46,975 nucleotides of DNA from the NCBI GenBank assembly GCA_017431685.1, contig JAFRKO010000011.1, forward strand, positions 1-46,975, written 5' to 3'. The stretch's first letter is position 1, and each line of letters starts with the position of its first letter. Below, one piece after another: positions 38,932 to 46,975 of the stretch. The notes beneath the pieces are model-generated. The model saw only the letters and a list, made by a program, of their open reading frames with translations. It was not told where the DNA came from and made no database searches. A program made the translations under genes and the position numbers. Source of the DNA: Mogibacterium sp. (lineage in GTDB: Bacteria > Bacillota > Clostridia > Peptostreptococcales > Anaerovoracaceae).

Positions 38932-40302
38932 ATGGAAGAGAGAACGTATTTGAAATGGTATAACAAAATCGGCTACGGGTCAGGTGATATCGCAGGTAAC
39001 GTAGTATACGCGCTGCTTTCAGCGTTTGTGATGATCTTCCTGACTGATACAGTCGGTATGAATGCAGGTGTTGTGGGTACATTGATAGCAGTATCCAAAC
39101 TGTTTGACGGCGTCAGTGATGTTTTCTTCGGTTCTCTGATCGATAAGACTCAAACCAAGATGGGTAAGGCGAGACCGTGGATGTTCTATGGATATTTCGG
39201 CTGCGCTATATGTCTGGTCGCTATATTCTGCATCCCTGCGAATATCAGTGCGGCATCACAGTACGCATGGTTTTTCATCGCGTATACAATGCTGAACGCA
39301 GGATTCTATACGGCCAATAATATAGCGTATTCAGCTCTCACGGCGCTGATAACAAAGAATAATCATGAGCGCGTGCAGATGGGTTCGATCCGCTTCATGT
39401 TCGCTTTCGGTACCAGCATGCTTATACAGACGATCACAGTCGGACTGGTGGCACACTTCGGAGGAGGCGCGGCAGCCTGGAGGACTGTGGCAATAATCTA
39501 TGCCATCTTCGGCATTATTTCCAACACTGTCTCCGTAATGTCGGTAAAGGAGCTTACGCCTGAGGAACTCGCAGAAGGAGAAACGGTCCATGGTCAGGCG
39601 GCAGAAGACCATACCAATGAAAAGTACAGTCTGGCAGATGCGTTCAAACTGCTTGTCAAGAACAAATATTATCTTATGATCTGCGGATCGTATATTCTCA
39701 TGCAGATATATACTGCAACACTTAATATGGGTATATACTACATGACTTATGTGCTTAAGAACGCAAATCTGCTGGGAGTTTTCTCCTGGGCTATCAATAT
39801 CCCTATGATCATCGGCCTCCTGTTCACACCTGCTCTGGTAATGAAATTCAAGGGCATGTACAAGTTGAATCTGTACGGTTATACCGCAGGCACACTGGGC
39901 AGACTCGGTGTAGTTATAGCGGGATATATGGGCAGCGTTCCTCTTATGCTCGCATGCACAGCAATTGCAGCATTCGGCATGAGCCCGCTGCAAGGCGATA
40001 TGAACGCGCTTATTGCAACCTGCTCAGAGTATACATACCTGACTCACGGTAAACGTGTAGATGGAACAATGTATTCCTGCACATCGCTTGGCACAAAGCT
40101 CGGCGGCGGTATTGGAACAGCCCTTGCAGGATGGCTGCTGAGTTTCAGCGGATATGTCGGAGGGGCAGCTGAGCAGACGGCATCATGCATCAATATGCTA
40201 CATGTAATGTATCTCTGGCTTCCGATGATCTTCAATCTTCTGATTACTTTGATTCTTACGAGACTGAACGTAGAAAAGGCTGTAGAAGATCTTAAGAAAT
40301 AA
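38932..40302 (+). CDS. GPH-family sugar:cation symporter (MelB/LacS-like)
   Basis: The 456-aa protein starts at ATG 38932; AGGAGG is 5 nt upstream, and the in-frame GTG one codon earlier would leave only 2 nt. It has about twelve helices with family motifs: YGSGDIAGN, FDGVSDVFFGSLIDKTQTKMGKARPW (loop 2-3, D-x-x-D-x-x-x-G-x-x-x-D pattern) and the matching HGKRVDGTMYS in the C-half. It imports beta-galactosides or similar with Na+ or H+, feeding the adjacent beta-galactosidase. There is no PTS-type domain at the C-terminus. Confidence 0.92.
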   Translation: MEERTYLKWYNKIGYGSGDIAGNVVYALLSAFVMIFLTDTVGMNAGVVGTLIAVSKLFDGVSDVFFGSLIDKTQTKMGKARPWMFYGYFGCAICLVAIFCIPANISAASQYAWFFIAYTMLNAGFYTANNIAYSALTALITKNNHERVQMGSIRFMFAFGTSMLIQTITVGLVAHFGGGAAAWRTVAIIYAIFGIISNTVSVMSVKELTPEELAEGETVHGQAAEDHTNEKYSLADAFKLLVKNKYYLMICGSYILMQIYTATLNMGIYYMTYVLKNANLLGVFSWAINIPMIIGLLFTPALVMKFKGMYKLNLYGYTAGTLGRLGVVIAGYMGSVPLMLACTAIAAFGMSPLQGDMNALIATCSEYTYLTHGKRVDGTMYSCTSLGTKLGGGIGTALAGWLLSFSGYVGGAAEQTASCINMLHVMYLWLPMIFNLLITLILTRLNVEKAVEDLKK

Positions 40303-40337
40303 ATGCATCAGATGAAATAATATAATTCATAAAAAAG

Positions 40338-40368
40338 AGCCCCGGAGTCAAACGATTCCGGGGCTTTT
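40338..40368 (+). terminator. Terminator of the beta-galactosidase operon
   Basis: A 9-bp GC-rich stem AGCCCCGGA / TCCGGGGCT is followed by TTT, 35 bp after the symporter stop. Confidence 0.8.
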
Positions 40369-40436
40369 ACGGAGGATAACCATAGAGCAGAAGGTTCATC
40401 CCCGTTTCCATTGAATTTAAATGCTGTGGACTGAGC

Positions 40437-42893
40437 TTATTGGTGCAAAAGTCCCTCTAAAGTTTCAAATAATACGTCAGGTTCTACCGGCTTGCTCAGG
40501 TGTGCATTCAGACCGGCCTGCATGCTGCGCTGAACATCCTCATCAAAGGCATTCGCCGTTAACGCTATGATAGGAATATTCTTTGCATCAGATCTGTTCA
40601 GGGCTCTGATTCTGCGGGTTGCCTCCAGTCCATCCATTTCAGGCATCCGCATATCCATAAGAACAGCATCATAATAGCCTTCTTCGTGTTCCTCAAACAT
40701 TTCTACAGCAATACGCCCGTTTTCTGCGTGATCCACCTGTATCTCACGCATGGAGAGCACCATTATCATAATCTCGGCGTTTACTGTGACGTCTTCTGCC
40801 AACAATACTCTGCGGTATTTAAGATCAGCTGTTTCATGTTTATGCTTTGCATTTTTCTTTTTGAAAGCTTCCCTGAATTCATCAAGAACCTTTCCTGCGA
40901 AGAGCGGTTTTGCAACAAACGTGTCCACACCTGCTTCTTTCGCTTTATCCTCGATTTCATCCCAATTATATGAGGTAAGTATGATCACCGGTGTCTCGGT
41001 ACCTACGGCAGCACGGATCTGCCTGGTCGTTTCCATGCCGTCCATGTCAGGCATGCGCCAGTCCACCAGGATCAGGTTATATGGCTCCCGTCTGGCATAG
41101 CGGACCTTTGCCATCTGCAGGCCTTCTGCTCCGGACAATGCCGTTTCACAATTCACTCCAACCTGTCCAAGCACAAGCTGAGCATGTTCGCAGGCGATTG
41201 GATCATCATCAATAACCAATACGCAGAGCTCATGAGGATGCAGAACTATTTCCTCTTTTTCATTGCTTTTGTGATCACAGTCGGCCAGCGTGACCGTGAC
41301 AGTAAATGTCGTGCCCTTTTGTTTTTCGCTCTCTACTGAAATCGTTCCGTTCATCAGCTCAATGATGCTTTTGGTTATGGCCATGCCTAAACCGGTGCTT
41401 CCAAAGCGGCTTGTGCTGGATGAATCCTCCTGACTGAATGCATCGAACAGTTTAGGAAGAAAATCCTGACTCATCCCAATGCCTGTATCGCTGATGGTAA
41501 AGCGAAGCGTGGTTTTTCCGTTGAATTGTGTGATTCTTTCCACAACGAAAGTTACGGTACCGCCTGCCGGTGTGAATTTGACAGCGTTCCCGAGGATGTT
41601 GATCATGACCTGCCGCAGCTTCATTTCATCGCCGATATAATAATCGTCGATCGCGCCTTTAACGCGGCATTCATACTCGATGTCCTTGTCCCTGCACTGA
41701 CTGCTTATAATCGTATTGACCTGGGCCAACGCTCTTGCGAAAGAAAACTCTTCATTCTTCACCGTCATGCGGCCGGACTCAATGCGGCTCATGTCAAGAA
41801 TGTCGTTGATTATACTGAGCAGATGCTGAGCTGACAGTCCGATCTTCTCGAGGTGCTCCCTCGTTGCTTCAGATATGCCGGGATCGTTCAGCGCGATCCG
41901 GTCCAGCCCGATAATAGCATTCATAGGAGTGCGGATTTCATGACTCATATTAGACAGGAAAGCAGTCTTTGCCTTGTTGGCCTGATTGGCCTCTTCCAGC
42001 GCAATACTCAGCGATTCCCGCTGCTGCGCCAGCTCCTGCATCATTTCCTTTTGTCCGGTAATGTCTATGAACACACCTACATAAGTTTTAGGCGAGCCAT
42101 CAGGACGACGTGTAGGTTTGCCGACAGCCCGATACCAGCGATACCCTCTGTTTTTCGTCAGCAGACGGTACTCTACGTCATATGTTTTCTGTCCTGTATA
42201 GTCGGAGATCGTTTCATTATATTCCCTAAGTACGCGCTCCCTGTCGTCAGGATGCAGCAGGTCGGACCAGGATTCCAGCACATCAGGAAAGTCGTCTGTG
42301 CCAAGATATCCAAGCATTCTCCGGAATTCATCGCTCCAGTTGACATGCTTCATCACGCCTGCCTCATCAAAATCCATTGTCCATTTGCCGGACCCGAGCA
42401 TTTCGTGAATCGTATCGAGAGACGCTGCTTCGTTTTGCAGTTCGGCGTACAGCGCATCATGCTCCTTCGCCTGGGTTATGTCGATGGTCACGCCTCTATG
42501 CTGCATCGGCCTGCCTTCAGGATCCCTGGACAGTATGTCGCTGCTGCGAAACCACCGGACCGATCCATCCTTTCTGCAGAAGCGGAATTCTTTGCCCGAT
42601 GTACTCATGACTTCTTTATCAAAAACACTGGCGGTCATATCGCCCAACAGCATATCCCTGTCTTCCGGATAAATGCCCCGCACGAATGATTCTATTTCAT
42701 TCGGAAAATCATTCTGGTCACTGTAACCCATCAGCCTGCGGAAGCCATCGCCCCATTGTACAGATTCCAGAGAGCCGTCCGGCGCATAGTTGATAACCCA
42801 GCTTCCCGCCTTTGTAAGATCGGTAAGAAGACGTATCGTTGCAGCTTGTTCTTCTATTTTTTGCCTTTCCTTTTCATCATCTATCAGGTTCAT
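40437..42893 (-). CDS. Hybrid sensor histidine kinase with two PAS and two receiver domains
   Basis: The protein is 818 aa from ATG 42893, chosen for GGAGGGAG 6 nt upstream. It has no membrane segment, so it is a cytosolic sensor. Two PAS domains lie at about 20-145 and 155-285. The dimerisation domain has phospho-His H318 in NMSHEIRTPMNA. The ATPase domain (430-535) has NILGNAVKF, DTGIGM and GSTGLGMAI. Receiver 1 (555-680) has D611 in LVDWRMPDMDG; receiver 2 (695-815) has D747 in LMDMRMPEMDG. No output domain or partner regulator is next to it, so its target is unknown. Confidence 0.93.
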   Translation of the reverse strand: MNLIDDEKERQKIEEQAATIRLLTDLTKAGSWVINYAPDGSLESVQWGDGFRRLMGYSDQNDFPNEIESFVRGIYPEDRDMLLGDMTASVFDKEVMSTSGKEFRFCRKDGSVRWFRSSDILSRDPEGRPMQHRGVTIDITQAKEHDALYAELQNEAASLDTIHEMLGSGKWTMDFDEAGVMKHVNWSDEFRRMLGYLGTDDFPDVLESWSDLLHPDDRERVLREYNETISDYTGQKTYDVEYRLLTKNRGYRWYRAVGKPTRRPDGSPKTYVGVFIDITGQKEMMQELAQQRESLSIALEEANQANKAKTAFLSNMSHEIRTPMNAIIGLDRIALNDPGISEATREHLEKIGLSAQHLLSIINDILDMSRIESGRMTVKNEEFSFARALAQVNTIISSQCRDKDIEYECRVKGAIDDYYIGDEMKLRQVMINILGNAVKFTPAGGTVTFVVERITQFNGKTTLRFTISDTGIGMSQDFLPKLFDAFSQEDSSSTSRFGSTGLGMAITKSIIELMNGTISVESEKQKGTTFTVTVTLADCDHKSNEKEEIVLHPHELCVLVIDDDPIACEHAQLVLGQVGVNCETALSGAEGLQMAKVRYARREPYNLILVDWRMPDMDGMETTRQIRAAVGTETPVIILTSYNWDEIEDKAKEAGVDTFVAKPLFAGKVLDEFREAFKKKNAKHKHETADLKYRRVLLAEDVTVNAEIMIMVLSMREIQVDHAENGRIAVEMFEEHEEGYYDAVLMDMRMPEMDGLEATRRIRALNRSDAKNIPIIALTANAFDEDVQRSMQAGLNAHLSKPVEPDVLFETLEGLLHQ

Positions 42894-43003
42894 AAAGGAC
42901 TCCCTCCAACTGTGAGACCACCGGATTTTCCTAATATTATACTTTGTTACACAATCATTTGTATACTGAATAGTCTTAGTTGATGTATCTTCTCGCCTCA
43001 TTT

Positions 43004-43047
43004 CCGGAAATCGGCTTAATAAACTGCCGCTTTCCGGCACTTTTTTG
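43004..43047 (+). terminator. Orphan rightward terminator upstream of the NCS2-like gene
   Basis: A 7-bp stem CCGGAAA / TTTCCGG is followed by CACTTTTTTG on the plus strand. No rightward gene lies before it. It may end a short RNA started in the spacer or insulate the next promoter. Confidence 0.55.
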
Positions 43048-43090
43048 TTTGGTTAAAAAAATACCATATTGTAAACCGACGATACTCTGG

Positions 43091-43099
43091 TGCTATAAT
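43091..43099 (+). promoter_or_regulatory. Extended -10 promoter of the NCS2-like gene
   Basis: TGCTATAAT lies 55 bp before the start codon. TTGTAA at 43069-43074 is a possible but distant -35 (19-bp spacer). Confidence 0.65.
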
Positions 43100-43153
43100 A
43101 AAATATACAGTCAATTAATTAGCGTGTAAGAATAAAGAAAGGAGATAGTAATT

Positions 43154-44227
43154 ATGGCCTTGTACCTAAAAGATATTTTTGCAGCTATCGCTGTTGTCTT
43201 TAATGCAATACCGATGGCCATGTTTTCACTATCATATGGATTTGCTGCATTTCCAACAGCACTTGGCTTCATAGTCGGCGGCCTTGGCATGCTCCTGACT
43301 CACCAGATCGCGCCGATTTCGCTGCAGGCAGAAAGCATCGTGCTTGCAGGAACCATCAGCCATGACCGTAATGAAAGATTAAACATCATCTTCTACAGCG
43401 GTATCGTAATGGCGGTCCTGGGATTATGCGGCGTGCTGACAAAGACGATGGATTTTATCGGTCCATGCATCCTGAATGCCATGCTGGCAGGCGTAGGCCT
43501 GATGCTGGCTAAAGCAGGCTTCGACATGATAAAGCAGAACAGATTCGTTTCCGGCATATCCATGGCTTCAGCAATTATTGTCTATTTTGCAACCAACGAT
43601 CTTATCTGGACGATTGCAGTCTCTGTTATTGTCAGTGATGTGGCACACCTTATCAAGGTCAAAGTAACAGGCCATCAGGATCATCTGCTGGAAGTCGACA
43701 TGAGTAAGGAAAAACTCATACCATTGAAACTGACTGTTAATCCACACATCATCCGCAGCGTACTCGCTGTCTGTACTCTTCAGATAGGCGGAAATATCGC
43801 ATATGCCACAATTACGGCAGGTATTGCCGGAGAAACAGCAAATGTAGACGCTATCACTGTTTATTCCGGTCTGGCTGATTCGGCAAGCGCATTCTTCGGC
43901 GGCGGTCCTGTAGAAGCGATCATCAGCGGTACTGCAGCAGCACCTCATCCGCTTCTTGCAGGAATTCTGCTTGTTGCTATAGTATCGGCGATATTCCTGA
44001 CAAAAACGATCACAAGGCTGGCTAAGCACATTCCTGCGGAGACAATTTCAGGCTTCCTGTTCGTACTTGGAGCATTTGCAGTCTTCCCTGAAGATGCAAA
44101 AGCAGCACTCACAGAAGACCCGGTTGTAGGCGCCTGTGTAATCATTGTCACAAGCTTCTCCGATCCGTTTATCGGCATGGTATCCGGCATCGCACTGAAA
44201 TATGGATTGATGTTCCTCGGAGCATAA
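43154..44227 (+). CDS. NCS2-like permease (nucleobase or related substrate)
   Basis: The 357-aa integral membrane protein has about eleven hydrophobic helices. GGGPVEAIISGTAAAPHPLL and PAETISGFLFVLGAFAVF resemble the NCS2/AzgA and sulphate-type (UraA fold) transporters. LTHQIAPISLQAESIVLAG lies where the half-helix substrate site is expected. It is shorter than most NCS2 permeases (about 430 aa). The substrate is probably a nucleobase, but aromatic acids (BenE type) cannot be excluded. AAAGGAGA precedes the ATG. Confidence 0.65.
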   Translation: MALYLKDIFAAIAVVFNAIPMAMFSLSYGFAAFPTALGFIVGGLGMLLTHQIAPISLQAESIVLAGTISHDRNERLNIIFYSGIVMAVLGLCGVLTKTMDFIGPCILNAMLAGVGLMLAKAGFDMIKQNRFVSGISMASAIIVYFATNDLIWTIAVSVIVSDVAHLIKVKVTGHQDHLLEVDMSKEKLIPLKLTVNPHIIRSVLAVCTLQIGGNIAYATITAGIAGETANVDAITVYSGLADSASAFFGGGPVEAIISGTAAAPHPLLAGILLVAIVSAIFLTKTITRLAKHIPAETISGFLFVLGAFAVFPEDAKAALTEDPVVGACVIIVTSFSDPFIGMVSGIALKYGLMFLGA

Positions 44228-44271
44228 GTTTGCATAAGCATACTGCATATTTAACTGCAGTATCTTGAATG

Positions 44272-44336
44272 AACCGGTAATATGAAAGCAGATATGCTTT
44301 TTAACATGTCAGCTTTCATCTTACTGGTTTTGTTTT
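44272..44336 (+). terminator. Terminator of the NCS2-like gene
   Basis: A long stem (AACCGGTAA-x-ATGAAAGC region 44272-44289 with 44312-44329, internal mismatches) around a 22-nt loop is followed by TTTTGTTTT. Confidence 0.75.
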
Positions 44337-44461
44337 CCGGAGGTGCATCCTTTGGGCAGGATCACTGAAGAAATGTCATGCGACCTCATCCCGATTCCGG
44401 ACAGCTCCGGGTCATACGGGGATATGATCAGATGAAGGCTTAACTGAACATAGACGACTGC
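44321..44461 (-). pseudogene. Possible remnant of a protein gene (LysR C-terminus-like)
   Basis: An open stretch of 46 codons without a start codon runs leftward to a TAA at 44323-44321. Its middle reads SPYDPELSGIGMRSHDISS with ordinary codon use, reminiscent of the C-terminal LDPESYRSLGIGIRS of the two LysR proteins here. An upstream in-frame stop and no ribosome binding site show it is not functional. It may be chance; the link to LysR is by eye only. Confidence 0.25.
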
Positions 44462-44479
44462 TTAAATGCAAAAAAGATA

Positions 44480-44508
44480 TTGACTAACGACCGAACGGTA
44501 GGTAAAAT
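44480..44508 (+). promoter_or_regulatory. TetR gene promoter with embedded operator
   Basis: TTGACT (44480-44485), a 17-bp spacer and TAAAAT (44503-44508) form a SigA promoter. The spacer contains the near-palindrome CGACCGAACGGTAG (44488-44501), which recurs almost exactly at 45252-45265. A repressor bound here would block RNA polymerase, fitting autorepression. Confidence 0.78.
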
Positions 44509-44553
44509 AGTAGTGTCGGATCTCGAATACGTTTTGCTGTTGAAAGGAGAACT

Positions 44554-45171
44554 ATGGAAAAGGGCAATACAAGAGACGAAATACTGAATGTCGCACTTGA
44601 CCTGTTTTCAGTAAACGGTTATGAGGCAACAAGCATCTCACAGATCGCAGATGCTGTCGGAATACGAAAAGCGTCTCTTTACAGCCACTTCAGCAGTAAG
44701 CAGGAGATCCTTGATAATGTCGTAGAGTCAGTACTGAACGGATATGCAGAGCATTCCATATTCGCCAATGCCAACTGGGACGATCCTGAATTCACAAAAG
44801 ACAAAAAGGGGATGACCGCCGAGGACGCCGCTAAGATGATCCGGGGCCAGGTCAGATATATAGTCCATGATTCTTCTATCAGCAGGGGCAGAAAGCTGCT
44901 CCTGATAGAACAGTTCCGGAACAAAGAGCTTGCTATTCTGCAGACCAAAATGAATTACGCAGACATCCTGAAATACTTCGAAGGCATGATCAGATTCCTT
45001 ATCCGCAGCAATACGCTTAAGGATGCAGATACAGAGATCATGGCAGCGCAGCTTTCATCACCGATAACGGTATGGATCAATCTGTGCGACAGGGAGCCTG
45101 CCAGAGAGGAGGAAGTGATGGCGCTGGTTCACAAACATGTGCTGCAGTTCTTCGAGGTATACGCAAAGTAG
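44554..45171 (+). CDS. TetR/AcrR-family repressor
   Basis: The 205-aa protein has a three-helix N-terminal DNA-binding domain (residues 8-55) with [21 protein letters not shown] and the usual KQEIL after it. The C-terminal ligand domain is all-helical and not assignable to a ligand. AAAGGAG precedes the ATG. Its operator lies in its own promoter and in front of the Ntn hydrolase operon 80 bp downstream of its stop, so it probably represses both. Confidence 0.92.
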   Translation: MEKGNTRDEILNVALDLFSVNGYEATSISQIADAVGIRKASLYSHFSSKQEILDNVVESVLNGYAEHSIFANANWDDPEFTKDKKGMTAEDAAKMIRGQVRYIVHDSSISRGRKLLLIEQFRNKELAILQTKMNYADILKYFEGMIRFLIRSNTLKDADTEIMAAQLSSPITVWINLCDREPAREEEVMALVHKHVLQFFEVYAK

Positions 45172-45206
45172 AACGATATAATCACTCAATTGTATAGAAT
45201 ATAAAT

Positions 45207-45233
45207 ACCGGCCGGCCATTTAGGCTGACCGGT
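45207..45233 (+). other. GC-rich hairpin between TetR and Ntn-hydrolase genes
   Basis: The stem ACCGGCCGGCC / GGCTGACCGGT (one mismatch) has a 5-nt loop. It is followed by an A-run, not a T-run, so it is not a standard terminator for the TetR gene. Confidence 0.4.
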
Positions 45234-45251
45234 AAAAAAATACACCTTAAA

Positions 45252-45265
45252 CTACCGAACGATAG
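45252..45265 (+). promoter_or_regulatory. Second TetR operator
   Basis: CTACCGAACGATAG differs at two positions from the operator in the TetR promoter (CGACCGAACGGTAG). Both derive from the palindrome CTACCG-AA-CGGTAG. It lies 22 bp before the Ntn-hydrolase start, so a bound repressor would block transcription entering the operon. Confidence 0.65.
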
Positions 45266-45287
45266 GGAGTAAGTGGAGGGGCCGGTA

Positions 45288-45974
45288 ATGTGTACAAGCA
45301 TAGTAGTAAATAAGAAAAAGACGATTGTAGGCTGGAATCTGGATCTTCTGGATATTGAATACAGAGTAAGGCCTGCAAATGAAGGGGTATACATAGAGGT
45401 AAATGATGCAACGGAAGGGTGGATGCCGCTGTTTGGCGCTAACTCCCGTGGAGACTTCGTAGGCATGCCTACATGCTGGCCCACCGACAGAAGGAGCGAT
45501 CCAGCGGGAGAAGGCGAAAATATCATAATGCTGGACATCGACCTTCTGATGCAGAAGAAAACACTACAGGAGATCCGCGAAATAGCGACTGAAAGACCTG
45601 TCTACAGCATCCCGGGGCTGACTTTCATGTCTGCTCTGTCGGACGCTGACGGCAACGTGCTTCATATCGTGCCGGGGCAGGGCTGCAGCTACTACGAAAA
45701 ACCTGAATACAGGATTTTAACTAACTTCTCACCATATAAGCAGGACTCGGAGACACATCCGTGGATGGGCTGGGACAGGTATCACGTCGCGAAAGACATG
45801 CTGGATAATGCAACAGACGATTTTGATGTAGAGGATTGCTTTGAAGTACTGAAGGCAGTCGCACAGGAAGTATGCCCGACCATCGTATCCATGGTATATG
45901 ACGTGACAGACAGGACTGTTTACTGGTGTGAGAACAGAGACTGGGATAAGAGAGAACTGTGGAGGTGGAAATAA
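45288..45974 (+). CDS. Ntn-hydrolase, choloylglycine hydrolase/penicillin acylase-like (linear amide hydrolase)
   Basis: The protein is 228 aa from ATG 45288, chosen because GGAGGGG is 7 nt upstream and because Met removal exposes Cys2 (MCTSIVVNKK), the N-terminal nucleophile of this class. Family features: VGWNLDLLDIEYRV with an Arg/Asp near the start, FGANSRGDFVGMPTCW, and a C-terminal TVYWCENRDW. Relatives cut amide bonds in bile salts, penicillin V, acyl-homoserine lactones or N-acyl amines. At 228 aa it is shorter than bile salt hydrolases (about 320), so the substrate is unclear. It is 2 bp from the protease gene. Confidence 0.78.
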   Translation: MCTSIVVNKKKTIVGWNLDLLDIEYRVRPANEGVYIEVNDATEGWMPLFGANSRGDFVGMPTCWPTDRRSDPAGEGENIIMLDIDLLMQKKTLQEIREIATERPVYSIPGLTFMSALSDADGNVLHIVPGQGCSYYEKPEYRILTNFSPYKQDSETHPWMGWDRYHVAKDMLDNATDDFDVEDCFEVLKAVAQEVCPTIVSMVYDVTDRTVYWCENRDWDKRELWRWK

Positions 45975-45976
45975 TC

Positions 45977-46921
45977 ATGAGGACTTCGTATCGCTTGAAA
46001 GAGCATGTGTCAGGAGAGCAGGCGAGGCAAGAAACAATAATGGGACAACTTATCGCGAGGAAGATGACAATGAGTAATACTGCTGCTACCAGATATGACA
46101 ATAAAGCGCTGATCACATTCTTCACTCTAGTGATAATACTGTCGCTGGCGGCAGAGGCATTTATAGTAAAGGGCGGCCCGCTCTGGATGTATTTTGTGCT
46201 GATGTGGATCCCGGCATTTTCAGCGATCATTGCAAGCGCGGTTTTGCTTAAAGGAGATAAGGAGAAGTTTTCTCTGAAGAGCTTTCTTTCCGGGCTTGGG
46301 ATAAGAAAATGCAGGATCCGTTACATATTGCTCGCAGCCCTCATTCCTCTGATCTATCTGTTGATCCCATATATGATTTACTGGAAAACACATCCTGATA
46401 ATTTCGGCTATACAGGTGTAGCTCTTCAGTTAGTATTAAAAGATTGTCTTCCGATGATGGTCATTGGAATATTCCCCAACATAATTTCCGCAATGGGTGA
46501 GGAGATAGGCTGGCGGGGGTACATGCTTCCTGCTCTCACGGAAAGAAGCGGTCTGAAGAAAGCACTGATTATAACGAGCCTGTTCTGGGCATGCTGGCAT
46601 TTGCCGCTGCTAGCTTTCGGAGACTACATGGCGGGGGCACCTGTGTGGTATAAACTGCCTGCATTTGTACTTTGCATATTACCGGTCGGGATCATTATTG
46701 GCGGGCTGACATATTTAAGCAAGAGCGTCTGGCCTGCTGCATTTCTTCATGCGGCACATAACAATTATGATCAGGCAGTGTTCGGCGTAATAACAAGAGG
46801 CGATGACATGATGTATTACGTCAGCGAGACCGGGTTTCTCACAATAATATGCGCATGGGTGATCGCGATAATAATGATCGTTACAATCAAAGATATTGCA
46901 GCAAAAGAGGATGATAAGTAA
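45977..46921 (+). CDS. CPBP-family intramembrane metalloprotease (CAAX/Abi type)
   Basis: The protein is 314 aa from ATG 45977, with GGAGGT 10 nt upstream; later ATGs at 46063 and 46069 after CGAGGA are alternatives, and the first hydrophobic helix begins only after them. It has about eight helices. Motif 1 is GEEIGWRGYMLP (Glu-Glu plus Arg), motif 2 is ACWHLPLL, motif 3 is LHAAHNN, which together make the metal-dependent active site. Bacterial members act in peptide maturation, bacteriocin immunity or membrane protein turnover. Its stop overlaps the next ATG by one base. Confidence 0.88.
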   Translation: MRTSYRLKEHVSGEQARQETIMGQLIARKMTMSNTAATRYDNKALITFFTLVIILSLAAEAFIVKGGPLWMYFVLMWIPAFSAIIASAVLLKGDKEKFSLKSFLSGLGIRKCRIRYILLAALIPLIYLLIPYMIYWKTHPDNFGYTGVALQLVLKDCLPMMVIGIFPNIISAMGEEIGWRGYMLPALTERSGLKKALIITSLFWACWHLPLLAFGDYMAGAPVWYKLPAFVLCILPVGIIIGGLTYLSKSVWPAAFLHAAHNNYDQAVFGVITRGDDMMYYVSETGFLTIICAWVIAIIMIVTIKDIAAKEDDK

Positions 46922-46975
46922 TGTATCAAAAACAAATACGCAGATTATCCGAATATGAGATCCCGGTAGCTTTGG
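46921..46975 (+). CDS. Start of a further operon gene (cut by window end)
   Basis: The ATG shares its A with the TAA stop of the CPBP gene, and the frame stays open to the window end (18 codons, MYQKQIRRLSEYEIPV). The coupling suggests a third operon member under the same TetR control. There is too little sequence to assign a family. Confidence 0.6.
   Translation, partial: MYQKQIRRLSEYEIPVAL

Noticed and set aside
41853-42689. 278-aa rightward ORF opposite the hybrid kinase
   Set aside because: It is antisense to the PAS and kinase domains, with cysteine/histidine-rich nonsense composition and no ribosome binding site.
44341-44440. 27-codon TTG-started rightward ORF after GGAGG
   Set aside because: It is short and antisense to a more protein-like leftward stretch; the ribosome binding site may be chance.
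45207-45233. Terminator of the TetR gene
   Set aside because: A good stem, but followed by an A-run and not a T-run on the plus strand; kept as a plain hairpin.

Overview
The window looks like chromosomal DNA of a low-to-mid GC Bacillota, most likely an anaerobic Clostridia/Eubacteriales member. The reasons are the AGGAGG-type ribosome binding sites, SigA-type promoters, type III glutamine synthetase, a C-GCAxxG-C-C protein, an acyl-ACP thioesterase and a BrnQ/SstT/NCS2 transporter set. This assignment is inferred from gene content only; no rRNA or tRNA gene is present to confirm it.

Left edge (1-2.7 kb): the 5' end of an IS3-family element runs out of the window. It lies 40 bp behind a leftward dihydropyrimidine dehydrogenase-like gene that joins an N-terminal Fe-S domain directly to the PreA module, with no FAD/NADPH part. 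A divergent short-chain dehydrogenase follows.

2.7-10.5 kb: one rightward run of twelve tightly packed genes behind an extended -10 promoter: VOC protein, zinc-ribbon protein, trmL, a 48-aa membrane protein, C-GCAxxG-C-C protein, TM2 protein, HD protein, EamA exporter, Ca2+/H+ antiporter, PfkB kinase, esterase, LysR regulator. A terminator closes it and an approximately 0.8 kb gene-free AT-rich spacer follows.

11.2-18.4 kb: a glutamine hub, glnN-asnB-pyrG-glmS, in which one gene makes glutamine and three amidotransferases spend it on Asn, CTP and glucosamine-6-P.

18.4-29.1 kb: a LysR regulator divergent from a 31-aa membrane peptide and a BrnQ-like transporter; then tex, an acyl-ACP thioesterase and ftsH; sstT; and a cytosolic 5'-nucleotidase-like phosphatase.

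29.1-34.7 kb (most accessory-like): a resolvase-type HTH plus coiled-coil protein with an inverted operator pair in its promoter region, divergent from a 67-aa protein; a 30-aa membrane peptide; a second LysR closely related to the first; a membrane-anchored transglycosylase whose N-terminus extends beyond the first conventional start codon; a secreted protein; and a WG-repeat lipoprotein.

34.7-40.4 kb: a lactose-type locus, with an AraC regulator divergent from GH2 beta-galactosidase and a GPH-family sugar symporter, plus a direct-repeat operator abutting the -35. 40.4-44.2 kb: a double-PAS hybrid histidine kinase with two receiver domains, and an NCS2-like permease.

44.3-46.98 kb: a TetR regulator whose palindromic operator sits in its own promoter and again before the next operon (Ntn amidohydrolase, CPBP intramembrane protease and a gene cut by the window end). 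No CRISPR array, tRNA, rRNA or prophage was seen.
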